From Desulfosporosinus acidiphilus SJ4 (lineage in GTDB: Bacteria > Bacillota > Desulfitobacteriia > Desulfitobacteriales > Desulfitobacteriaceae), in assembly GCF_000255115.2 (NCBI RefSeq), contig NC_018068.1, positions 3,939,977 to 4,003,976 on the forward strand: a DNA stretch of 64,000 nt, written 5' to 3'. The notes beneath the pieces were generated by a model that was given only the letters and a program-made list of their open reading frames with translations, was not told the origin of the DNA and did no database searches. Below, piece after piece: positions 15,574 to 23,783 of the stretch (position 1 is its first letter; each line of letters starts with the position of its first letter). A program made the position numbers and the translations under genes.

Positions 15574-17010
15574 TCAATCCTCAACAGTACGGTTTTCCTG
15601 CTCCCAGGCCTGTAAACGTTCGGTTATATCCCCAATGTCGCCCTCAAGCAGCGTCCGGCCGTCGATTAGCACTCGATCCTTTTGAATTCGCGTTAAAATG
15701 GCCACAGGACCCAGACGTAAAAACTTTTCCAGTTCGCCGACACTTCTTTGTCGGGGACGAATAGAGCACACCCAGGTAGGAAGGTCGACTGTAGGCCATG
15801 CCCCTCCTCCGACCTGGGATACATCTTTCTTAATTTCAACCAATAAAGCAGTATTTGACCCCAGAGCAGATTTTAACTCTTCAGCAACGGATTTCAAATC
15901 CTTCAAAGAATAAGAAAGCATCCTCCAGACAGGAATTTCCTCGCCTTCCCCATTTTCATACATCCGGAGAGTTCCTTCTAAAGCCGCTAAGGTCAGCTTA
16001 TCAATTCTTAAGGCCCTTGTTAACTGATTAGCCTTCAAGCGCTCAATAAAACGTTTTTTGCCCACGATAATCCCTGCCTGGGGGCCGCCCAATAATTTAT
16101 CCCCGCTGAAGGAAACCAGATCGAGACCTGCCTTAACAGCTTGCTGAACCGTTGGCTCCGGTGGAAAACCCAAGCTTGCTCCATCAAAAAAGCTCCCGCT
16201 TCCTAAATCCTCCATAACAGGAATTCCCCGTTTTTCTCCAAGTTCAACTAATTCTGCTCCCGAAACAGAGTGCGTAAACCCTTCAAGCCTGTAATTACTG
16301 GTATGAACTTTAAGTAAAAGAGCTGTTTCCGGACTGATGGCACCTTCATAATCCTTATACCAGGTCTTATTAGTGCTTCCTACCTCTACCAGCTTAGCCC
16401 CTCCGGCTTTTAAGACTTCAGGGATTCGAAAGGAACCTCCCACTTCGACTAATTCCCCGCGGGAAACAACAACTTCTTTACCCATAGCAAAGGTATTCAT
16501 CATTAATAGAACTGCTGCAGCGTTGTTATTCACCACCATCGCGGCTTCCGCTCCTGTGAGTTCACAGAGAATCTGCTCAACGAGACTATATCTTGAGCCT
16601 CGTTCTCCTGTCTTGATGTTCAATTCCAGATTACTGTATCTTTCAGCCTGTGCTGCCACAAAACGTGCAACCTCAGGGGCAAGAATTGCTCTGCCGCAAT
16701 TAGTATGCAATACTACTCCGGTTGCATTAATCACTCGGCGCAGATTCATCTCCGGATTTGCCAAAGCTTGAAGAAGATTAACTTTCAGCCACGGCCAAAG
16801 CCGCTGCTCAAAGTCCCCCCCCAACTCCCATGAATTCTGATAGACATTTTTTCTTGCGTTTTGTAAAACCTGTCGAACACAATGTTTTAAACGAGGCGAG
16901 TTCCTCTTATTCGTCAAGAAGGGACTGAATTCAGCTTCTGCTTTCAGTCGCTCAAGCACTTCGTGAACCGCAGGAAGCGCTCTTAATTGTCTTTGCGTTT
17001 CTTCTTCCAC
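15574..17010 (-). CDS. selA: L-seryl-tRNA(Sec) selenium transferase SelA
   Basis: SelA converts seryl-tRNA(Sec) to selenocysteinyl-tRNA(Sec) using selenophosphate and pyridoxal phosphate. The frame is open to an ATG at 17034 without a ribosome site. The GTG at 17010 has AAGGAG nine bases upstream and yields 478 aa, beginning VEEETQRQLRALPAVHEVL, which matches how SelA proteins normally begin. The PLP-binding Lys is in SFSGDKLLGGPQ (about residue 305). NATGVVLHTNCGRAILA and NNNAAAVLL are family-typical. selD follows after 213 bases. selB and the selC tRNA are not seen here. Confidence 0.95.
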   Translation of the reverse strand: MEEETQRQLRALPAVHEVLERLKAEAEFSPFLTNKRNSPRLKHCVRQVLQNARKNVYQNSWELGGDFEQRLWPWLKVNLLQALANPEMNLRRVINATGVVLHTNCGRAILAPEVARFVAAQAERYSNLELNIKTGERGSRYSLVEQILCELTGAEAAMVVNNNAAAVLLMMNTFAMGKEVVVSRGELVEVGGSFRIPEVLKAGGAKLVEVGSTNKTWYKDYEGAISPETALLLKVHTSNYRLEGFTHSVSGAELVELGEKRGIPVMEDLGSGSFFDGASLGFPPEPTVQQAVKAGLDLVSFSGDKLLGGPQAGIIVGKKRFIERLKANQLTRALRIDKLTLAALEGTLRMYENGEGEEIPVWRMLSYSLKDLKSVAEELKSALGSNTALLVEIKKDVSQVGGGAWPTVDLPTWVCSIRPRQRSVGELEKFLRLGPVAILTRIQKDRVLIDGRTLLEGDIGDITERLQAWEQENRTVED

Positions 17011-17142
17011 CGATAGACACTCCTTACAGGCCATTTCTATGTTAACCAGTTTACAATATAATTAGGCCTTGCACACTTTTTAGGATTTCGACAACCCAAT
17101 TGGCATATGATATAGACACAAGCTAATTTGAGGAGGAATTTC

Positions 17143-17346
17143 ATGTCCAGCCTAAATTCAATTCAGCCAACACGCCAGCTAGCTCAACAAGCTGTTATCA
17201 TTTCTTTTTCTGAATTTGCTCGCAAAAAGAACCAATTCCAGCCCTGCATCTTCTGCGGTGAGACGATGACAGTTCAAATGTTTAAAGGCAAAAATGTATG
17301 TACCCGCTGTCTGCACCAGATACCGGCAATCTTCTCCTTCGGCTGA
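17143..17346 (+). CDS. Small zinc-ribbon protein (possibly Gin-like)
   Basis: A 67-aa protein starts at the ATG at 17143, with an AGGAGG ribosome site seven bases upstream. Its second half has CxxC-N14-CxxC (CIFCGETMTVQMFKGKNVC then TRC), a zinc-ribbon pattern. The N-terminal half is Gln/Ser-rich and helical. The cysteine spacing and the helix-then-ribbon order recall Gin/CsfB, the small anti-sigma-G factor of sporulating Firmicutes, but the rest is not clearly similar, so that is only a suggestion. It is on the plus strand, divergent from selA, followed by a hairpin terminator. The upstream CATATGATA could be a sporulation-sigma -10, which is weak evidence. Confidence 0.7.
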   Translation: MSSLNSIQPTRQLAQQAVIISFSEFARKKNQFQPCIFCGETMTVQMFKGKNVCTRCLHQIPAIFSFG

Positions 17347-17458
17347 GAAGAAACATGACTTCCGTGACATTCGGCCCATCCGCATTGCGGGAGTAGAAAG
17401 TATACAACCGAAAGTTCCTTTCGATAGGATAAAAAATACCAAACATACTATAATTAAA

Positions 17459-17499
17459 GCCTTCCGCCACTAAAGTATCGCGGAAGGCTCAGCTTTTTT
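17459..17499 (+). terminator. Terminator for the zinc-ribbon gene
   Basis: A perfect 9-bp stem (GCCTTCCGC at 17459-17467 with GCGGAAGGC at 17480-17488) is followed on the plus strand by TCAGCTTTTTTG. It lies between convergent genes. On the minus strand only TTTAATTA follows the stem, so it may also weakly stop mecA transcription. Confidence 0.8.
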
Positions 17500-17542
17500 G
17501 ATAGTATCCACTACCCGAAATTAAAGTCTTGGGTCCAAAGCT

Positions 17543-18145
17543 TTATTCGCTCTCCTTCGGGCCAAGCTTATTGAATGAATCGTTAAGTGCCTGCACCGCT
17601 TTTACGGGAAGAATAACCTTTCCATGTTCAGCCAAGAAAGCACTGGTAGTAGCAACAATCTCTCCATATTCGTCTAGGACAGCTTCAGCTAAAAGTCTCT
17701 TTTTCCCCGCTCCCATACGGCTTAAGGAAAGGAAATATTCCCCTTCAAACAAGTAGAGACTTGACCGCAATTGGCTGAACTCCGGCAGTCTTCCTACGGC
17801 AGAGATCACATCTTCGAAATCAGCAAAGACATAAACTAACTCCGTCACCCGTCCTTTGACAGGTTTTCGCACTGATTTCTCTTTGATCAACCCTTCTAGT
17901 TGTTCTTCCTGCTTCATGATGGTTATGACAAATTCATCATTGGTTGCCACGGTAGCCTGAATCCAAAAAGGTTGGTCTAAATTAAATTCGACTTCTTCTC
18001 GTGCCTGAGCAATAAGTTCCCAAAACAATTGTTCCGTTTTTGCTGACCTTTGAAATAAATCAGCCATCGTAATATCCCTGTCAGTTAGTTCTGTCAAGGA
18101 GATAAAGATGCGGATGGTATGCTCATTAACTTTTTGTACACGCAT
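17543..18145 (-). CDS. mecA: Adaptor protein MecA
   Basis: This 200-aa MecA-family adaptor targets proteins to the ClpC-ClpP protease. The N-terminal domain MRVQKVNEHTIRIFISLTELTDRDITMADL is the substrate-binding half (binds ComK and other clients in Bacillus). The C-terminal domain (about residues 115-195, VYVFADFEDVISAVGRLP...YFLSLSRM) binds ClpC. Linker residues EEQLEGLIKEKSVRKPVKG are charged, as usual. It is monocistronic, with an extended -10 promoter close upstream. Clients in this organism are unknown. Length is near the 200-220 aa of the family. Confidence 0.9.
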   Translation of the reverse strand: MRVQKVNEHTIRIFISLTELTDRDITMADLFQRSAKTEQLFWELIAQAREEVEFNLDQPFWIQATVATNDEFVITIMKQEEQLEGLIKEKSVRKPVKGRVTELVYVFADFEDVISAVGRLPEFSQLRSSLYLFEGEYFLSLSRMGAGKKRLLAEAVLDEYGEIVATTSAFLAEHGKVILPVKAVQALNDSFNKLGPKESE

Positions 18146-18192
18146 ATCCCCACTCTCCTTTCCGCATCAAACTCTTATCCTATCTTATTCCC

Positions 18193-18201
18193 ATTATATC
18201 A
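18193..18201 (-). promoter_or_regulatory. Extended -10 promoter for mecA
   Basis: The minus strand reads TGATATAAT (perfect -10, with the TG one base upstream), about 48 bases before the mecA ATG. The -35 is not well conserved. Confidence 0.5.
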
Positions 18202-18384
18202 TATTACGCCAGTAATTATCGGTAAAATCCTAAGATATTGGTGATCTTTATAAAACTTTAACAAATCAGTAATTAAAATAACTGCTTCCTAACAAATCTT
18301 CTCGTCAAAAGAAAAGTATACCTTCGTTCCTGTCACGCCTTGGAAAAATGCTTTTCAATGTCCAATTCTAATGTAATTTTTGGA

Positions 18385-18831
18385 TTAATGCAAATTTCCC
18401 AGGACCTCACATTGGACAACGTCCCTGCGCACAGGTAAAAACATCAGTTTAACCTGATCTTCAAGTTTAATTTGCTGATAAGCGTTTGGGTCGATATAAA
18501 ATGACTGCTGTTTTGTTTTGTCCCCAACCTCTATGATATAAGCTCTCAATCTCGAATCATAGGCTTTACCCATAACTGTCCCTTGAATATACCCCGGCTG
18601 CTTAAACCAATCCGGCTGAGAAAACAAGAAAAGCTCTGTATAGACCCCTAATATTCCTGCCCAAATTAATACTTTAAATCCCAATACTATAAAACTCCAG
18701 AGGCTAGGATGATAGCGCCATGTTCTTATGGACTTCCAGACTAAGCGTGAAAGAATGAACCCCCAGATCAAAAGAAGAGCAATCAAATTGGGCCAAGTCA
18801 TACTCCAAAGATAGCGATAATAAGCTGACAT
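18385..18831 (-). CDS. Hypothetical membrane protein, 148 aa
   Basis: The ATG at 18831 follows AGGGGTTG and gives a 148-aa protein. Two hydrophobic segments are clear, about residues 13-28 (LIALLLIWGFILSRLVW) and 44-65 (SFIVLGFKVLIWAGILGVYTELFLF). The C-terminal 80 residues form a soluble beta-rich domain (IQGTVMGKAYDSRLRAYIIEVGDKTKQQSFYIDP...QVKLMFLPVRRDVVQCEVL) that looks like a small barrel. No family was recognised. It stands alone between mecA and the end of the flagellar operon. A possible weak promoter, TTGCAA-N17-CAAAAT, lies at 18891-18919. Confidence 0.6.
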   Translation of the reverse strand: MSAYYRYLWSMTWPNLIALLLIWGFILSRLVWKSIRTWRYHPSLWSFIVLGFKVLIWAGILGVYTELFLFSQPDWFKQPGYIQGTVMGKAYDSRLRAYIIEVGDKTKQQSFYIDPNAYQQIKLEDQVKLMFLPVRRDVVQCEVLGNLH

Positions 18832-19015
18832 AATCAACCCCTATTTGCATTAATATGATTTTGTGTTTGAATTAACGATAAAATATTTTTATTTTGGATA
18901 AAAGCTCTGTCTCTTGCAATCTACCTTTAATTGACTAGATTCTATAGACTATTAACGTTTAAGTCAATATGTCACTATCTTTTACCATATTAGACAATCC
19001 ATCTAAGACTTTTAT

Positions 19016-19055
19016 CCTCTAATACCCCCACTGCTTTAATATGGGGACTCTACCC
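19016..19055. repeat. Hairpin repeat, copy B
   Basis: CCTCTAATACCCCCACTGCT, then TTAATATGGGGACTCTACCC, carries a CCCCA/TGGGG stem. It shares the CCTCTAAnACCCC start, the CTnTAA centre and the GGGG end with the copies at 11399-11431 and 22471-22504. Confidence 0.45.
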
Positions 19056-19079
19056 CCACCGAAGCAGAGACCGGAGACC

Positions 19080-19104
19080 ACTCCCACATACAAGAAGTGG
19101 GAGT
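19080..19104. repeat. Hairpin resembling an IS200/IS605-type end
   Basis: A perfect 8-bp stem (ACTCCCAC with GTGGGAGT) has a 9-base loop ATACAAGAA and is followed by CTCACG. GTGGGAG stems followed by TTCAC or TCAC are typical of the right ends of IS200/IS605-type elements. No tnpA or tnpB gene is nearby, so at most this is a relic. Confidence 0.35.
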
Positions 19105-19160
19105 CTCACGATTGGATGAATTCACTAAAATTCTGGCATATTGGGTTCTGAGAATATAAG

Positions 19161-19187
19161 AAAAAAGCAACCCCTGCAAGAGGTTGC
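19161..19187 (-). terminator. Terminator of the flagellar-chemotaxis operon
   Basis: On the minus strand GCAACC and GGTTGC form a stem with a 9-base loop, followed by CTTTTTTC (A residues at 19161-19166). It lies 4 bases past the stop of the last gene of the 31-kb minus-strand block. Confidence 0.75.
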
Positions 19188-19191
19188 AATG

Positions 19192-20481
19192 CTATGAAAC
19201 AACTGAGGCCATGTCCAATGTGTAAGTATTTCCTGAACCATCGGTCACTTGAATTCGAATTTTCTTCCCTGTTAGAGGTGTCGAAAACTTATACGAAAAG
19301 TTGCCATTTTTATCAGGTGTTATTGTCTTCAATACTTTGGGGGTTGTTGGTACAGTATCACAGATAGTGACAGTGGCATCAAGATTAACGCTTCCGGAGA
19401 TCTCTCGTGTTGCTGCATCAATTCCGCCTAATCCGCCTGATCCGTTATCTGTAAGTGGTGAGTTAAGGGTAAGTCCTAACTTGTTGAGAGGATCCTGTAC
19501 ATTGATCATCCCGCCAGGAGTAATCGGAGTGGTCATTTGTCCCGCTGTCACCGTCAATTTATAACTGCTATTCTTATACTCCGAGCTTTCCCCATTAACG
19601 ACTAAAGTATAACTGCCTGCTGGAACATAAATCTTAAAACGGCCGTTTGTATCTGTTGTTGTACTCCAACTCATCGTAGAATTCGAGACGGTAACAGGTA
19701 CAATGGGGGGCGAATAATTGGTCGGAATCCAGTTTTCAGGGACAATACTGCCGCCAATTGAACCGGATTTCTTTTGTATAACCCCACTTTCCGTCGGGAT
19801 TGTCATGGTAATTTTCCTAACGGTAGTTGTTCCGTTTGTTGGAATTGTGATGCTAGGTGCTTTAAGAGTTTGGGTCATAAGCTGACCATTAACGCTGCTT
19901 CGATAGTTAAGAATATAATTTCCGCTCTCATAAATTGAAAATGTATAGATTCCGTTTGAATCATTGGAAAATGAAGGGGCTAAACTATTGCCATTGGAAT
20001 CTACAAGTGTCAATGAACCTGAAAGGGTACTGGAACTTTTAATATCGTCTGTCATTGTAACTTGAAGTGAAACGCCCGGCAAAGGGACCACTGTAAAAGG
20101 TACAACAATTGATTCGGTAAGTGCAGAACCGTCCAGAGACATCACTCCGTTGGTAATGTATAAGAAATAGTCCTGGTTAGTGTATGAACCCGTAGGGGTA
20201 ACTATAGCTGAAAGCCCATCTGCAGACAATTTAACTGAAGTGGAGATTTTTGCCTGTTTCGTATCTGTTACATATATTGTTTTGTTGTTAACGGTCTTAT
20301 CTAAAACCGGAATATTAAACGTGACGGTCCAGACCTTATTGACATCATGGACTGTCTCTGACGGCCAGATACTAAATCCTTTGGCGGAAGAAGGTGTGGT
20401 GGCCGCTGTAACTGACGAAACGGGCAGAAGCAATAATATAATTGTGAATAGACAAGCAATCCACCTGGTTCTATTGTACAC
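19192..20481 (-). CDS. Secreted protein with Ig-like and carboxypeptidase-regulatory-like domains
   Basis: This 429-aa product starts at a GTG at 20481 behind AAGGAAGG. It has a signal peptide (WIACLFTIILLLLPVSSVTA, cut near residue 27). Residues about 35-130 form a Big_5/SbsA-type Ig-like domain (FSIWPSETVHDVNKVWTVTFNIPV...GLSAIVTPTGSY). Later segments (about 255-320 and 355-425) look like carboxypeptidase-regulatory-like beta sandwiches (TTDTNGRFKIYVPAGSYTLVV; KTITPDKNGNFSYKF). It is Thr/Ser/Asn-rich, as for exported bacterial surface proteins. It is 24 bases behind the lytic transglycosylase gene and ahead of the operon's terminator, so it is transcribed with the flagellar genes. Its role is unknown. 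Confidence 0.75.
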   Translation of the reverse strand: MYNRTRWIACLFTIILLLLPVSSVTAATTPSSAKGFSIWPSETVHDVNKVWTVTFNIPVLDKTVNNKTIYVTDTKQAKISTSVKLSADGLSAIVTPTGSYTNQDYFLYITNGVMSLDGSALTESIVVPFTVVPLPGVSLQVTMTDDIKSSSTLSGSLTLVDSNGNSLAPSFSNDSNGIYTFSIYESGNYILNYRSSVNGQLMTQTLKAPSITIPTNGTTTVRKITMTIPTESGVIQKKSGSIGGSIVPENWIPTNYSPPIVPVTVSNSTMSWSTTTDTNGRFKIYVPAGSYTLVVNGESSEYKNSSYKLTVTAGQMTTPITPGGMINVQDPLNKLGLTLNSPLTDNGSGGLGGIDAATREISGSVNLDATVTICDTVPTTPKVLKTITPDKNGNFSYKFSTPLTGKKIRIQVTDGSGNTYTLDMASVVS

Positions 20482-20505
20482 GCTACCATCCTTCCTTTAA
20501 TTTTT

Positions 20506-21180
20506 CTACGCTTTCCAATCTCGTTGGTTCAATCCGGCCATAATCTTCTGAACGTAGGCCTGGGTTTCTTTGTAGGGCGGAATGCCCTGATATTTTTCAA
20601 CCGCGCCTGCACCGGCATTATAAGCCGCTAAGGTAAGCGGAATATTTCCTTGATAACGATCAAGCAGATTCTTCAGGAGATGCGTTCCTCCATCCAGGTT
20701 TTGCATCGGATCATAGGCATTCTGAACGCCGTATGAAGATGCAGTACCGGGCATGAGCTGCATTAGGCCCATTGCTCCCGCCTGTGACGTTGCCTTGGAA
20801 TTAAACCCAGACTCTGCCTTAATCACTTGTTTTATAAGATTTGAATCAACCCCGTATTTTTGAGCCGCTGAATTAATCATGGTATCTAAAGAACCAAGGC
20901 TGTCCTTTATTGATTTTGAAGACTGAGAGGAGGTAACCGTCGAATCTTCATTGGATTGAGGACCTCCGGTTAATTCTTGGGTAAGGCTGTCAATTCCTTG
21001 CAAAGTATCCGTCCCGTTTCCTAATGCCGCTTGAAACAAAGCGGCAAAAAGTTGGGAATTAGAGTTTCCACTGTTCCCAAGGTCATACAAACCGCCATTA
21101 TTCGCCTGCGTTGTCTGCCATGCAGAATTCATCTGTTGATATTCAAGCAGAAGAAGCATCTGAGCAACGTTAACATTCAT
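20506..21180 (-). CDS. Lytic transglycosylase (SLT domain)
   Basis: This 224-aa protein has a C-terminal goose-type SLT lysozyme domain. The catalytic Glu is in [31 protein letters not shown] (about residues 115-145), followed by [20 protein letters not shown]. These motifs match bacterial Slt/MltC-type transglycosylases. The N-terminal 80 residues are Gln/Ser/Asn-rich and carry no signal peptide, so export could use the flagellar system, which is inference. The ATG at 21180 follows AGGAGG. It probably opens the peptidoglycan for rod passage, a task done by FlgJ in enteric bacteria. The flagellar neighbours support that role. Confidence 0.88.
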   Translation of the reverse strand: MNVNVAQMLLLLEYQQMNSAWQTTQANNGGLYDLGNSGNSNSQLFAALFQAALGNGTDTLQGIDSLTQELTGGPQSNEDSTVTSSQSSKSIKDSLGSLDTMINSAAQKYGVDSNLIKQVIKAESGFNSKATSQAGAMGLMQLMPGTASSYGVQNAYDPMQNLDGGTHLLKNLLDRYQGNIPLTLAAYNAGAGAVEKYQGIPPYKETQAYVQKIMAGLNQRDWKA

Positions 21181-21218
21181 TCAAAAACCTCCTCTCGCAC
21201 CTTTTGACAAAGATTCCA

Positions 21219-21680
21219 TTATTTTAACTGACTCAGTTTCTGAACTTCGTCGTTTAGGAGAATCTGCTCAGGAATAAGATGTATGATTATCCTATCCGGC
21301 AGATTCACGATCCCACCGATAAATGGAGCACTCAACAATGGCGGAGGTGGAGAAATAGTTTCAAATATTCTAACCTCTCGGACTTCGTCTACTGCAAAAC
21401 CAACATTCTCTCCATGCACCTCGGTAATCAAGGCAAAGGTATTCCGTTCTGTGGTCACAGTTTCTTGTTTCTGAGTTTCCTTCGAATTTTTAAAACTAAA
21501 CCGCTCATGCAAGTCGATAATCGGAATAGCCTCGTCCCGTAAGGTGATCAATCCGCAAATGTACGAAGGTGCCTGCGGAATCCTTCGCATCTCTCCTAAG
21601 CGAGTAATTTCTCTTATAATGTCTATAGGCATGGCATATTCTTCTTCACCCAATTGGAAAATGACAACCTGAACTGACAT
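21219..21680 (-). CDS. cheW: CheW-like chemotaxis coupling protein (second copy)
   Basis: This 153-aa CheW-domain protein couples receptors to CheA. CheW features are FQLGEEEYAMPIDIIREI, RIPQAPSYICGLITLRDEAIPIIDL and the late NLPDRIIIHLIPEQIL stretch. It is the second cheW in the window (the other is at 48185) and lies at the distal end of the operon, between a rod gene and the lytic transglycosylase. It has a TTERN insert near residue 75. Which receptors or kinase it serves is not shown here. Confidence 0.88.
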   Translation of the reverse strand: MSVQVVIFQLGEEEYAMPIDIIREITRLGEMRRIPQAPSYICGLITLRDEAIPIIDLHERFSFKNSKETQKQETVTTERNTFALITEVHGENVGFAVDEVREVRIFETISPPPPLLSAPFIGGIVNLPDRIIIHLIPEQILLNDEVQKLSQLK

Positions 21681-21696
21681 GAACCCACTTCCTCCA

Positions 21697-22443
21697 TTAA
21701 ATCTTCCCTACGTCATTGACAGCTTTCCCCAGCATTTCATCCTGGGTCTGGATCACTTTTTGATTAGCCTCATAGGCTTTCATGACCGTCATCATTTGTA
21801 CCATCTGTCCCGATAGATCAACATTTGACGCTTCTATAGAGCCTTGGAGTATTTGAGGATTTGCTGAAGCCTGGGCCGGTTGGGACGAACTGTATAAGGA
21901 TTGTCCTTCACGAGTTAATGCTGTTTCCGGGATATCCACAATACGCAGGCGATCAATAATCTGCCCATTGTCTATGATTGTCCCGTCAGCTTTCACGCTG
22001 AAGTCAGCGCTAAGAGGACCGATAGCCCCTTTAGTACCTTGCACGGCATACCCATCGGGAGTCTGGAGCATCCCATTGGCATTGCGGTCAAAATGACCGT
22101 TGCGGGTATATCTTTCTCCCTGAGGAGTCTGGACAACGAAATATCCCGGCGTGGTTAAAGCAAGGTCGGTTTTACGATCCGTCGCTTGCAGGGCGCCCTG
22201 AACATTTGACACGGCACCGCGGTCAACGCTCACCCCTGTGCCCATTGCTCCTATGGGTGTTGCCTCCGGACCCATGTTTCCATTCTCGATACGATCGGTC
22301 AGAACCGTGTCAAAAGCTCGATCGCTGGCTAATTCTTCTTTGTAACCCGGTGTTCGTACATTGGCGATATTATCCCCTATGACCTCGCTTTGGGTTTGAG
22401 TTGCCAGCATCCCTAACGCTGAGGTATATAATCCTCGAATCAC
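21697..22443 (-). CDS. flgF: Flagellar rod protein, FlgF/FlgG type
   Basis: This 248-aa axial protein has the N-terminal heptad MIRGLYTSALGMLATQTQSEVIGDNIANVRTPGYKEE and the C-terminal helix SNVDLSGQMVQMMTVMKAYEANQKVIQTQDEMLGKAVNDVG, which pack together in the rod. Both ends match the FlgF/FlgG (Bacillus FlhO/FlhP) group. The FlgF label is chosen because another gene in the block is more FlgG-like; the two could be switched. It lies behind flgB with about 70 bases between, containing a hairpin repeat. Confidence 0.8.
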   Translation of the reverse strand: MIRGLYTSALGMLATQTQSEVIGDNIANVRTPGYKEELASDRAFDTVLTDRIENGNMGPEATPIGAMGTGVSVDRGAVSNVQGALQATDRKTDLALTTPGYFVVQTPQGERYTRNGHFDRNANGMLQTPDGYAVQGTKGAIGPLSADFSVKADGTIIDNGQIIDRLRIVDIPETALTREGQSLYSSSQPAQASANPQILQGSIEASNVDLSGQMVQMMTVMKAYEANQKVIQTQDEMLGKAVNDVGKI

Positions 22444-22470
22444 GCTATTCCCCCCGTAACCAATTAAAAT

Positions 22471-22504
22471 TAATGAGCCCCGATTTCTCTAAGAGAGGGG
22501 GTAC
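22471..22504. repeat. Hairpin repeat, copy C
   Basis: TAATGAGCCCCGATTTCTCT, then AAGAGAGGGGGTAC, lies in the gap between flgB and the flgF-type gene. It shares the CCCCGnTTCTCTAAG core with the copy at 11399-11431 and a looser version with 19016-19055. It has no T-run, so it is not an obvious terminator inside the operon. Confidence 0.45.
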
Positions 22505-22513
22505 TAGAATCTT

Positions 22514-22918
22514 TTATTTACTCTGGACTACCATTCTAAGTAACCCTAATTGTGAGGAGATGGCCTGGGTGAGAGACTCATAATAAAGTCCATTTTCCGC
22601 CACCTTGGACATTTCCTGATCAATATCCACATTGTTGCCGTCATTACGAAGGGATGTTGTTAGATCTGTAACAACTCCATTGCTATTCTCTCCGGAAACA
22701 CCGGGAAGGTGCTGGGGCAGTGTCACCTTCATAGGCAATGCCCCGCCGTTTTCGCCCAAAGCGGCCCCCAGCACCGATTGAAAATCCACATCAGAACGTT
22801 TAAAGTTCGGAGTATCTACATTGGCCACATTATTAGACAGAACCTGCTGCCGCAAATTAGAAGCCTCAAGCCCTTTTTGTAAAACACTCAGCACAGGCCC
22901 ATTCAGCCAACCGGACAT
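22514..22918 (-). CDS. flgB: Flagellar proximal rod protein FlgB
   Basis: This 134-aa rod protein has SNLRQQVLSNNVANVDTPNFKRSDVDFQSVLG in the N-terminal half and the C-terminal helix EMSKVAENGLYYESLTQAISSQLGLLRMVVQ, the usual FlgB layout and length. FlgB, FlgC and FliE form the base of the rod on the MS ring. Here flgB is far from its normal partners: flgC and fliE are at 46-47 kb. It lies 5 bases behind flgG. The ATG at 22918 is preceded by AGGTAGAGG. Confidence 0.92.
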   Translation of the reverse strand: MSGWLNGPVLSVLQKGLEASNLRQQVLSNNVANVDTPNFKRSDVDFQSVLGAALGENGGALPMKVTLPQHLPGVSGENSNGVVTDLTTSLRNDGNNVDIDQEMSKVAENGLYYESLTQAISSQLGLLRMVVQSK

Positions 22919-22923
22919 TTCCT

Positions 22924-23709
22924 CTACCTCCTAATGGTATTTGCGATCCCCCACATCTGGTCTCCGTCAGAAATTAACCTGGCATTCAGTTGATACGCTC
23001 TTTGCGCCTGGATGAGATCTGTCATAGACGCCGCAAGATCCACATTGGATTGTTCCAAGGACTGACCACGAATTGTTCCTAAAGTCAAAGCACCAAGGGT
23101 ACTACCCGGTCGTCCAACCTGTGGCGCCCCCGAATTAACGGTTGCGGCATAGAGATTATCTGCTTTCTTTTCCAGACCCTCAGGATTTTGAAATCCAACC
23201 AAAGAAATTTGTCCAATGGTTGTACTGGCACCTGCAACATCTCCCGTAACTTCTCCGTTGGCGGAGACCTTTATGTCGGTTGCTCCGGCAGGAACAGTAA
23301 TATTCGGCTGCAATAAATTTCCCTGCATATCAGCCAACTGTCCCGTCCCGTCAAGCTGGAAATTCCCTGCCCGGGTATAAGCGGTCGTGCCATCTGCAGT
23401 TTTCACCTGAAAAAAACCTGCCCCGTCAATACCTAAATCCAAAGGACTATCTGTGGGAGCCAAGGTTCCCTGCTGGAAGTTTGTTCCGATACCATTGGTC
23501 AGGACTCCGGCCCCAACCCCAGTGTTAATAGACTTATTCCCTGTGAATTTCTGATCTGCAGTTTGCGTTCCGGTCGCTAAAGCCTCAGCGAAATCTACCT
23601 GACCTTCTTTGTAGCCTAAGGTATTAACATTAGCAATATTATTCCCTATTGTATCAATCGCCATCTGCTGCGCACGAATTCCCGCCGCACCAGTTCCTAG
23701 CAGGCGCAT
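22924..23709 (-). CDS. flgG: Flagellar distal rod protein, FlgG type
   Basis: This 261-aa axial protein begins MRLLGTGAAGIRAQQMAIDTIGNNIANVNTLGYKEGQVDF and ends NVDLAASMTDLIQAQRAYQLNARLISDGDQMWGIANTIRR, which fits FlgG. Middle stretches (LDLGIDGAGFFQVKTADGTTAYTRAGNF) are the D1-region signature. It should form the distal rod between FlgF and the hook. The start is the ATG at 23709, behind a GGGGGG tract. It follows flgE by 75 bases and precedes flgB by 5. Confidence 0.88.
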   Translation of the reverse strand: MRLLGTGAAGIRAQQMAIDTIGNNIANVNTLGYKEGQVDFAEALATGTQTADQKFTGNKSINTGVGAGVLTNGIGTNFQQGTLAPTDSPLDLGIDGAGFFQVKTADGTTAYTRAGNFQLDGTGQLADMQGNLLQPNITVPAGATDIKVSANGEVTGDVAGASTTIGQISLVGFQNPEGLEKKADNLYAATVNSGAPQVGRPGSTLGALTLGTIRGQSLEQSNVDLAASMTDLIQAQRAYQLNARLISDGDQMWGIANTIRR

Positions 23710-23783
23710 GACTAGCCCCCCGTTTTCTTTGAAATAACGCAGCTATAGAATTTTTCGTTGGTTAATCTTTAATCGAGCAAAGA

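Larger units (their letters stand above)
18838..19160. other. AT-rich noncoding stretch with two hairpin repeats
   Basis: About 320 bases with no credible gene. A weak minus-strand promoter pair (TTGCAA at 18919-18914, CAAAAT at 18896-18891, spacing 17) may serve the membrane protein. Two GC-rich hairpins sit in the right half (19016-19055 and 19080-19104) and are listed separately. Confidence 0.4.

Noticed and set aside
22471-22504. Internal terminator in the flagellar operon
   Set aside because: The hairpin has no T-run on either strand and is better explained as a repeat copy.
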